DNA from: Limnanthes douglasii subsp. nivea
Lineage: Eukaryota > Streptophyta > Magnoliopsida > Brassicales > Limnanthaceae
NCBI GenBank assembly: GCA_036936605.1
Contig: JAUPFV010000002.1
Location: forward strand, 319,440,893 to 319,504,892
DNA length: 64,000 bases
Direction of reading: 5' to 3'
The notes beneath the pieces are model-generated. The model made no database searches. It was not told the DNA's origin and saw nothing but the letters and a program-made list of their open reading frames with translations. This document shows positions 55,490 through 64,000 of this stretch, piece after piece (positions within the stretch are counted from its first letter, which is position 1; every line of letters begins with the position of its first letter). The position numbers and the translations under genes are program-made.

Positions 55490-57322
55490 AAGGTAAAAGA
55501 AGATAAAGTTAAGAACTGAGTGTTAGTGGAAGGATTTCGAAAAGAAGTCAGAGATTAAATGTACGGACCATAAGAGAACTAGAGAAAATAAAATTTTATG
55601 AATAGAAGAAAAATACCAATACCAACAAAAAAAAGAATAAAAAACTAAAATAATACTAAGAGTCAACTTCATATCTATGTCTATATCTATAAATAACAAA
55701 TAAAAATCTAAGACTGACCCTTACACGGGTATCTAAAAGAAAGTTCTAACAGAAAAGCAAATGCACATACCTCCGTGTTATTTTAGCAAATATTTAACAG
55801 CAATTATTTTTCACTTTGTTTTAATCATTTTTTTATTAAATTTTAATTAATTTAATTATTAAGTTTTTCTATTAATGAGCCAAAATGATGATTGAGATCT
55901 ACAAATCGGTACACTCACAACCGGTCACGATAACACTGACGAATGATTCGAAATTGTGGTATAATACAACAACAAGCAACTTTGGCTCCCATAAGCGGAG
56001 CCGGGGGATCCTACGAGGACCAGGAACCCAACTGGTTCCTTGAATAATATGTTTAATACTTACCCAATTACTACTCCAGTTGGTTAACAACTAGAATAAG
56101 AACCCAAACCTCAAAGGTTCGATACTCGAGAGTGGACTTTTATATATTTTGGATTTTTATATTTATAAAACTATAATTATGGATTAAATTATTATCATAT
56201 TCATCCAATAGATATTATTTGTACTTAATATAAATAAATAAATAAATTTAAAAATAATATAAATTGTTATAGCAGACTTTATTCAAATTTTTATTATATA
56301 TATTATTTATTTTTGAATGTATAATGTAAATCTATATTATTTTTAGTATAATAGATCATACAAATTTATATAGATTTAATAGTGTTAGTAATAAAAACAT
56401 AACTATAATTAGAACATAACTATAGATTTATTATTTCAAATATTATATTATCAATTAAAATTTTATATTTTCTATTTATGTGAAGAGAAACAATTCAGCA
56501 AAACCAAATGAATTATGTGTGGATCAATAAGGTCGATACCTAATGTAATTAAAATTTGTTATATATTTAATATTTATCTTAGTTAATATATATTTTTAAA
56601 TGAATTATCTTATCTATATTATTATTCTCTTGAATAAATAACAATCAATCCATGCTACCTATAAAAGTTATAAATAAAAATCAAATTCATGTTACATATA
56701 AAAGCTATATATATAGATTTAGAAAATTCTATACATAATTAAACACATGAAAAGTTCAATTAAGTTGAAGAAACTACTCTTGAACGTCATCCTGATCATG
56801 TCTTGAAAAATTCAAGGCATGTTAGCATTGGATGTTTTCTACATTAACGAGTAAATCATGCACGGGGTGTTTAAAATCAAATTCATGAGTTGTTTACTTT
56901 AAAGGAAATCTATTTCTAGTCTATGAGAATCATCATTGATTTTTCTTTTTTCATCTCTAATACAAGCATAAACTTTTTTATTTTTTTAGAGTCACCATCA
57001 ATAATCACACTTCTTTTTATTTGTTAAAGAAGGAAAGTTGTTATAAAATTTAAAATATGCTTCAAGAGCACCACTTCCAATAGTAACGTATTGTGGAACA
57101 TATGGTTTAGATAAATTGTTATTTGGACCAAGAGATGCAACGTCAAATACTCCAACAAGAACACATTTTGAAGAAGAAGCAAACTGATGAAACTTGTCTC
57201 TCCAGTAACATATGCTAATTTTAGAAGATTAACAGAGATTACAACTAAATTTTCAAGTAAGTTTGGAATAAACTTTTTGTTTATTTTCATAATGGTTACA
57301 ACTAAATTTTTAGATATTTTTT
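55490..57322. other. Intergenic DNA with a possible SINE-like segment
   Basis: Around 56066-56125 the plus strand reads CCAGTTGGTTAACAAC and, about 45 bases on, AGGTTCGATACTCG, resembling the A and B boxes of tRNA-derived genes, but no cloverleaf forms. A weak minus-strand frame (about 57060-57240, with VLVGVFDVASLGPNNNLSKP) may be decayed coding DNA of unknown origin. Nothing else is seen. Confidence 0.3.
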
Positions 57323-58079
57323 TGTGTATTGAAAAAAAATTATAATGTTATGTAAACCATTGTGTGGTCCATAAAATCAAAAAATATTATTCAACAAACA
57401 AGAGACTAACATAAGGTTTTATTTTTCTGAGTTTTTAATAAGGGTTATTTGATGTCACTATACTTTTATTTTCTTTAGGATTATAAGAAAAAAAAATATG
57501 TTTGATTATTCAGAATTTTAAGTAAAGTAACCGTTTTTTAATTTTAAAATATGGTTTATTAACATTTACCAAATTATTCTTTCTAGAAAGCCCTATCTTT
57601 TTATTAGTTTTTTTATAGCACAAATTTTAACACTGTAAATTAGTTTTCTTGAATATGTATCAAACAACCTCTAACCTTCTGGAAACCATTGGTGTGGGTA
57701 TTTTTTTTTAAAAATTGTGTATTGAAAAAAAATCATGTTAGAGTATTATGGAAACCATTGTTTTGTAGCATAAAACCAAAAAACATTATTCAACAAACAA
57801 GAGACTAACAATATGTTTTATTTTTCTGAGTTTCTAATAAGGGTTGTTTGATGTCACTATATTTTTATTTTAGAACTATAAGTAAAATAAATTGTTTGAT
57901 TAATCTGACTTTTAAGTGAAGTAGCCGTTTTTAAATTTTTAAATATGGTTTATTAATATTTACCAAATTATTTTTTCTAGAAAACCCCAACTTTTTATTG
58001 GTTTTTATTTTATAGCACAAATTTTAACACTATGAATTAGCTTTCTTGAATATGTATCAAACAACCTCTAGCCTTCTGT
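57323..58079 (+). repeat. Tandem duplication, about 390-bp unit, two copies
   Basis: 57323-57683 and 57716-58079 align over their whole length. Both start TGTGTATTGAAAAAAAA, include ATTATTCAACAAACAAGAGACTAACA-type words (split here for length: ATTATTCAACAAAC, AAGAGACTAACA) and end CTTGAATATGTATCAAACAA and CCTCTA. The offset is 393 bp. Many substitutions and small gaps show it is old. No coding capacity. Confidence 0.92.
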
Positions 58080-58129
58080 CAAATAATTACAAAAGGTTAT
58101 TATTGTTGGGAATATGAGTACCGCGTATT

Positions 58130-58335
58130 TCGTCTCAGTTCTCAGTATATAAGTAAAAACAACCGATCTCCACACTTGTATGATCTCCACACTTGTATGA
58201 TATTGTCCGCTTTGGCACCCTAAGGCCCGCACGACTTTGCTTTTGGTCCATTTCCAAAAAACCTCGTAATAGTGGAGATATGTTCTTACTTATATACCAT
58301 TGATCCTTCCCATGTTTAACCAATGTGGGATGTGG
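58130..58335 (-). repeat. LTR-like conserved repeat fragment
   Basis: On the minus strand the stretch holds a TATATAAGTAAGAAC box, GGACCAAAAGCAAAGTCG and GCGGACAATATCATACAAG, a set of words I recognise from LTR-derived plant repeats. A 17-bp unit, GATCTCCACACTTGTAT, is repeated twice in tandem at about 58166-58199. The wider segment may start TGTTGGGAATATG at 58104 and end ...CAACA near 58384, but no target duplication supports this. Confidence 0.45.
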
Positions 58336-58399
58336 TATTTAAGTCATTACCCTAAAAATTATTTTGTTACTTCTTGGAACAACAAAACAATCCTTAAGT

Positions 58400-61300
58400 A
58401 TATTTTTTTATCAGTTTTTTGAGGAAAAGCAACAACAATCTAGCAAATCTTGTCTGATATTTTTAGGTTTTGGTTTCTTAATGGTAATAATCAATTGGTT
58501 ATAGCTCAGTTATCATTTGGTTTAGTTAGGAACCAAGAATCGTGATTAATTATAACTGAAATCGTTCAGGTACTAGTCAAGAACTAGAACCGAATCAAAT
58601 CCTTTATTTTGGTTTGATTTGGTTCAGTTTTTCAGTTTCAAAATTCAAAATTCTCATACCTAACCGAGAAATAAGTAGATTATATCTTTTATTTCTTTTC
58701 AGATTTCAGAAGTTGCTCAAGAATATTGCAATCGATTGACATAATAAAGTAAAAAAATTGAGTATACTTCATGTTAGAAATTTTAGACTTAACCAAGAAT
58801 CTGAGCCCTAAAACGCTAGTAAACACATCGAGATGTTATAATAGACTCATCATCATCATCCATGTATTATGAACCACTTGGTTATAAATTATTTGAGTTC
58901 TTTCTAAACAATTGACCAAATTCCTTCTTAGCGGAAGTCAAATACTGATGTCAAACATATAAGTAAAAAATATTATTCTTCACAAAGCATCTAAAATATT
59001 TTTATATTTATTAGGAAACCCAATTTTGATGTTAAAGGGAATATTCATTCCTTTATATTTCATAAAATAATTATCCTAGTATGATAGAATTCTCATTTTC
59101 ATTAAATTTTTAATATTCACCAGAGCTGGTGTTGAGGAACTCCATCCTCCAGGAGCTGTAAACGTTGATATTATATCTATAGGAAAATAATTTAAAACAA
59201 ACGAATTCTCGGTAGCATCATAATATTAAAAATAAATTTTGCAAACTCAGTTGCAAAAGTAGTTCCAAAAGTGGCAAACGAATAGAGAAATAAGAAAGGT
59301 TTTTAGGAGGAACAAGATCCCTCATAATTTATTTAGGAGAATTATCGTTCGTAGTCGACTCACTCGTATAAATTATTTCAAATTAAGGAGTAAAATTTTG
59401 ATTCTAGCTATGAGACTGCGCAACATCCTCAGTTAGATGAGATTTTGAATTTTTTGTTTTAGCCATCGTATAAAATGAACAAGAGGGAAATAAACTAGAT
59501 CTAAAAAGTGTCGATAAGAAAATCTTAAATTAATAGGCTTTGAGAAATTTATTTATCGAATAAAATAGAGAGACAGAGAAGGGAATGAAAACTGGAGGTA
59601 ATAAAAACAACAAAGTCTATGAAAGTGTAAAAAGAATAAAGAATAAAGTTATAGATATATTATTTGTAACCTATAATTTTTTTTAATTAACGCTTTATAT
59701 TGTTTACAAATTAAAAGGTTATGATAAAAATAAATTTAAAAGATGTGGTGAAATGAGTTTAACAGACAACACTCATGCAAAGTTAATAAAAAAATGACAC
59801 ACATCGGATATGTGCCAAACGACTCTTCACTCGTCCATAAAGAATGCAAATAATAGTCATTCACTTATTCAATACTTAGAAATTTTAAATTAAAATTCAA
59901 AAGTTTCGGCTTGATATAAATTTTAAAGATAAAATTCAGAAAAAATATTCAAAGATGAAAGAAAGTCTCTAACTGGTCGAAACATAATATCTTGGATTGT
60001 GTGCTAAACAACCTAAGATCATTACGTAATTTTTTATTCATATTTTGAAGTAAATAGTGGCTACTCGTATGCACTCACATGTAATGTAATCTAAATGAAG
60101 TTTTTCAAATTAAATTTCTCTCAACTTCATGAAAATATATACTAATAAAATTAACCTATGAGATAACTAACTACTAATAAATCATAAACATATGAAATGC
60201 TGCTTATGATTATACTCTTTTCTTTTTGGAAAAGATAGAGTTGTTTATCCTTGATAAAGGTTTGGACCGACAAATGATTTTTAATGAGGCCAACATAGGG
60301 ACTACATACTTAAAGACTCGTGTGAATCAGACCATAATTGGCTCAGTAGTTCAGCTCAATTGGTAATCAGTTGGGTAGGAATATACACCTTCAAGATTAC
60401 AAGACAATTAAACTTCGGCGAAATCTCAAAAACAAAAGAAACATGAAACTTCTGTCAAAGACAAATACTTCAAAGTTTCTAGTATTTCCTCGATCATCTC
60501 GCAAGGGCTATAAGGGCTACTGATAAGAGTAGATGCTGTCAAGACTGACATCCATTGTGAATGTGTTAATACTAATTTATAGTTTTGGGCTTAACATAAA
60601 ATTATAAAGTCAAAGTTATAAAACTTATGGTGTAACAATAATAGACTTAAACAAAAAAAACTATTATATTTTTGGATCAAATCTGTGTCTATAAACAAAG
60701 AAAGATGATAATCGAGAAAATCACTTGATCATTTAGTCACAAAATATTCTATTTTATGCTCTCTACACTTCATATAAAATTCCAAATTCAAAATTTCTTT
60801 TATTCTAAACAAGTTACATTCTTTTACAGTTTTTAGATTTCTGCATTACCTTTTAAACTTATGTCAGCCTCTTCCAAATTAGTCAGCCCACACAATACAC
60901 ATTTATTTGTATTCTTGAAACATTTTTCACCAAAAATATATAAATTATCGTCTCAAAAATATAAAATTATCGAAAAGTTTGTATCTAATTTCTTTACCCA
61001 AATATTTATTATTGTCTACAAATAAAGAGGAAACTAGGATAATCACCTTAAATACAATTTTTAAATCACTACAAAAACAAAATACATGAGTCAAGACTCA
61101 AACAAAATACTATAATAAAATCAGAAAGGAAAAAGATGAATAAAATCCAGTATAAAGAAAAAACTCCAAATTTCATAATTATTATCCCTTAAATAAATAT
61201 GCGATAATGAAGTTATTTTTAAAAGCGTAACTTTTTTTCTCGTTTCTACATTGATTCTGGTTATTTTGGAATAGTTCAACTTTGTTTTTGAAAATTTTCA

Positions 61301-61660
61301 CATAAATTCATATGATTTTTTGAGCTAAATATAATTTTATTATGTGTTTTTTAAAATATTTGTATTTTGTTTTTTTTATATGAATTTTTCTTTCTAATCG
61401 TAATTTTTTTAGACGGAAGAATATTTTTTTCAAAAAGATAAACGGAAAAGAGACTATAAAAAAAATTAACAACCTAATATGTTATATTTTAAAAACGTGT
61501 CAATACTAAATCGTGCCTGCATAATATAATTCTTTTATATTATTATAGTTGATTATATATTAAACGAAATTGATAGGTTGGAGCTAGATTAGTTGAATGG
61601 CCTTTTATTATTAGATTAGCATTTAGATGGATTAGTATTAAATTGAATTCCAAAAGAATA
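58400..61660. other. AT-rich intergenic DNA, no gene seen
   Basis: Only short spurious frames are present. A weak trace at about 59120-59190 (AGVEELHPPGAVNVDII on the plus strand) may be transposon-derived, and the minus strand near 59390-59465 reads MAKTKNSKSH before stops. A tRNA-like A-box word at about 60345-60380 lacks a B box. Confidence 0.4.
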
Positions 61661-61941
61661 GAAAAGTAAAACAGATATGAGAATTGCTAAAAAAACGGCC
61701 AAAACTACTCCGCGAAGTCGCATGTTTCTGATTTTCAATATTTACAAAATTGCCACAAGGCAAAAAACCCAAAAAACCCTTTGAAGTGTAAATATTTACA
61801 AGTGATGCCATTGAGGAGAACCAAACTACTCCATGAAGTTGCAAACTTAATTTCAAACTTCATCTTCTCCAAACATACTAAAAATAGAAACTTAACAACC
61901 AACTAAACCCATTTTTTGAAAAATTTCAAAACCTTTACAAC
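61661..61941 (+). promoter_or_regulatory. MULE 5' flank
   Basis: This stretch upstream of the transposase ATG holds two related words, AACTACTCCGCGAAGTCGCA (about 61704) and AACTACTCCATGAAGTTGCA (about 61824), a direct repeat spaced 120 bp apart. It may contain the left terminal inverted repeat of the element; its edge was not located because the right end is outside the window. Confidence 0.35.
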
Positions 61942-64000
61942 ATGGACGGAAAAGGGTCGGAAGTGCTTCCCACGCAGAGCAGCATGGTCTCCGAGGAGGT
62001 ACATTGCATTTCCCTCTTTCATTTCGGCCAAAAAATCGATTTTCGGGAAAAAACCCGTAATGGTGTTCGTCGCCACCATCCGGCGTGGCCGACATGGCGT
62101 ACGCCATACCAAAGGAGTGTGGCACATTCCATTCGCCATGGCTTGGCGTGGGGTAGCATCCGTACGCCACACGTGTGGCGCTCGGTAGGTCTCCCACGCC
62201 AAGCCATGGCGAATAGAATGTGCCACACGCCTTTGGTATGGCGAAATGTGGTTCCCGAATCCGGAATGTCGGTTTAATTTGTTTTTCTACTTCTTACGTA
62301 TTGCAGGAGGTGAACGAATGCGATATTTCGCTTGTTTCGGACTACGCTCACCATTTCACCACCCACGACGAGTATAGCTTAGAGTCAATGACCGAGTGGG
62401 TAAAACTTAGGGGGAAAACGTTGGGTTTTTCGATAAACGTAGCATCGAAGGAGGTAGGGAAGAGGGGGAGAACACCGAGAGTGGATTATCGGTGCGAGCG
62501 ATCCGGAATTTTCAAGTCGGCCGTTAAAGAGTGCGACCGTAAGCGTAAGGCCACCGGTAGCAAAAAAATAAATTGCCCTTTTCATTTGGTGGGTAATCCG
62601 TTAAAAGGAGACGATAAGTGGGCTCTTAGTGTCCTTTCCGGGAAGCACAACCACGAACTGATCAAGTATGCCGAAGGACATTTGCAATGGTCGAAGTTAA
62701 AACGTAAGGAAAAAGAGCTCGTTGATCTTTTGACGGTGAACGGGACAAGTCCGCGACAAATATTTGGTGCTTTGAAAAAGGCCGATCCGGAGAATGCTTC
62801 AAATATCCGTCACGTTTACAATCACCGTCAAAGAACGAGGATGGCCGAAAACGGCGGTCGATCCCAAATGCAATGCTTGTTAGTTAAATTACAATTGCAC
62901 AAGTATAAGTATTGGACACGGACGGGGAATGACGGTTCTAACGTCATAACCGATTTGTTTTTCGCACATCCGCTTAGTATCGACTTACTACGAACCTTCC
63001 CACGCTTGCTAATCATGGATAGCACATATAAAGTCATTCGTTACGGAATGCCTTTGTTTGAAGTAGTCGGGGTAACATCTACGAACAAAACGTTTTGCAT
63101 TGGTTTCACGTTTATGGTGAGTGAAAAACAAGACAACTACGAATGGTCTTTGGGATGCTTGAAAACGGTAATGGAGGAGAATGATTGTGAATTACCGTGT
63201 GTTATCGTTACGGACCGCGAACTAGCGTTGATGAATAGCATCGACAAATTTTTCCCTAGCGCTAGTCACATGTTATGCGAGTGGCATATCAACAAAAATG
63301 TTAGCGGGAGAACGAAAAAAATGTTTGAAGACGGAAATGTGGCTAAAAGTTTTTTGGTGGCTTGGAACGACGTTGTTTCATCTGATACCGTTGAGGTTAT
63401 GAACGAGAGGTTGGCTAAGATGCGGTCGATGTTCAAAGACCAAGATAAGGCGGTGGACTAGGTGGTTGACTCGTGGATTACGCCTTATAAAGAGAGGTTT
63501 GTTCACGCTTATACTAACAAGATCATGCATTTTAATAACCACACCTCTAATAGGGCTGAAAGCTCGCATGCTACATTGAAAAAATATGTTGGGTATAGCC
63601 GATTGGATTTCGATGGGTTTTGGGATTAAGTTGAATAGCTTGTTAGCGATGCAACATTCTACTATTAAAGAATCGATGGAACTTAGCAAATGCCGTTTAA
63701 TTCACAAATTCCAAGATTTCAAACCATTCAAATTTTTACGGGGGTACGTATCACCTATTGCATTGGCGATAGTATACGATAACTATGTTGATAAAAGCGG
63801 CGGTGAAAAATCTATGTGCGTTTGCACCGATCGTACGATCCATGGTTTGCCATGTTCCCACGACCTTGAGGCAATCCGAAGAGTGGACGACCACGTACCT
63901 ACTCGGATTATAGATAAGCATTGGAAGAGACTAGATATCGTTCCGCGAGTTAAACTCACCGGCGAAGAAGAAGTGAAATTTAATTTCGCTAATCTAAATG
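61942..64000 (+). pseudogene. FAR1-like MULE transposase, one intron, one nonsense codon, one frameshift; runs off the right edge
   Basis: Exon 1 (61942-61998, MDGKGSEVLP...) ends GAG|GTACAT and exon 2 starts at 62307 after TTGCAG; the join keeps phase (VSEE|EVNECD). A FAR1-type zinc domain begins exon 2 (WVKLRGKTLGFSI, YRCERSGIFK, CPFHLVGN, KHNHEL). The MULE transposase core has its DDE triad in LIMDSTYKVIRY, VIVTDRELALMN and NRAESSHATLK. A TAG at 63459-63461 interrupts the frame, and a single extra base near 63628 shifts it; beyond that, KLNSLLAMQHSTIKESMELS continues. A SWIM finger (CVCTDRTIHGLPCSH) follows near 63820-63860. The gene would cut and paste its own element; two lesions suggest it no longer does. 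Confidence 0.88.
62102..62243. repeat. Long hairpin (inverted repeat) in the MULE intron
   Basis: 62102-62152 pairs with 62193-62243: 51-bp arms, 49 matches. The 40-bp loop contains a perfect 16-bp palindrome, CGCCACACGTGTGGCG (62165-62180), and the left edge overlaps another, ATGGCGTACGCCAT (62094-62107). The whole lies inside the 308-bp intron (61999-62306) and is GC-rich against an AT-rich background. Confidence 0.93.

Noticed and set aside
56040..56140. SINE or tRNA gene
   Set aside because: A/B-box-like words only; stems do not pair and no target duplication or A tail was found. Kept only as a note.
60340..60420. tRNA-like word CTCAATTGGTAATCAGTTGGG
   Set aside because: No B box and no cloverleaf.
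61892..62277. Several overlapping frames on both strands around the MULE start
   Set aside because: They arise from the inverted repeat, which has few stops on either strand; the spliced transposase reading explains the region better.

Overview
This window looks like nuclear DNA of a eudicot plant. It carries one split gene for a predicted plastid RelA/SpoT homologue with 18 coding exons and GT-AG introns, a nuclear tRNA-Ile(AAT) gene with plant-type flanks, and transposon lineages typical of plants: Ty3/gypsy Tat elements with an archaeal-type RNase H, Ty1/copia elements, L1-type LINEs and a FAR1-like MULE. The species cannot be told from the sequence. Intergenic DNA is strongly AT-rich, with several (TA)n runs; the youngest gypsy element stands out as GC-rich.

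Layout. 1-1973: 5' part (gag, leader, LTR) of a Tat-like gypsy element on the minus strand, inserted into a decayed copia element (1974-5011, plus). 5004-6054: two related LTR-like sequences in inverted orientation. 7857-7930: tRNA-Ile on the minus strand. 8091-18071: the RSH gene (minus), the only ordinary protein gene that reads as complete; its joined exons give 876 residues. 18515-19469: a LINE ORF2 fragment with a 19-bp target duplication. 20521-31603: a complete, very young 11.1-kb Tat element (LTRs differ at 1 of 328 bases, target duplication GGGTT) that landed just inside the end of a probable CACTA element. 33205-38790: an old, heavily mutated relative. 39342-46669: an almost full-length L1-type LINE on the minus strand with a 17-bp target duplication and an unusual tandem-repeat tail. 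46690-61660: gene-poor AT-rich DNA with a MITE-like island, a copia relic, a CAF1 deadenylase pseudogene and tandem duplications. 61942-64000: a MULE transposase gene running off the right edge, with a long hairpin in its first intron.

The most interesting unit is the young Tat element. Its gag-protease and RT-RNaseH-integrase frames lie in the same phase and are separated by one UAG followed by CAA UUA, the context that drives stop-codon readthrough in tobacco mosaic virus. Downstream of pol it has a 90-bp tandem array and, on the opposite strand, a separate gene with its own TATA box and a short intron. Together these suggest an element whose Gag:Pol ratio is set by readthrough and which carries an independently transcribed antisense gene. 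This copy has two further nonsense codons in pol and one in the antisense gene, so it was probably mobilised in trans or has since been damaged.
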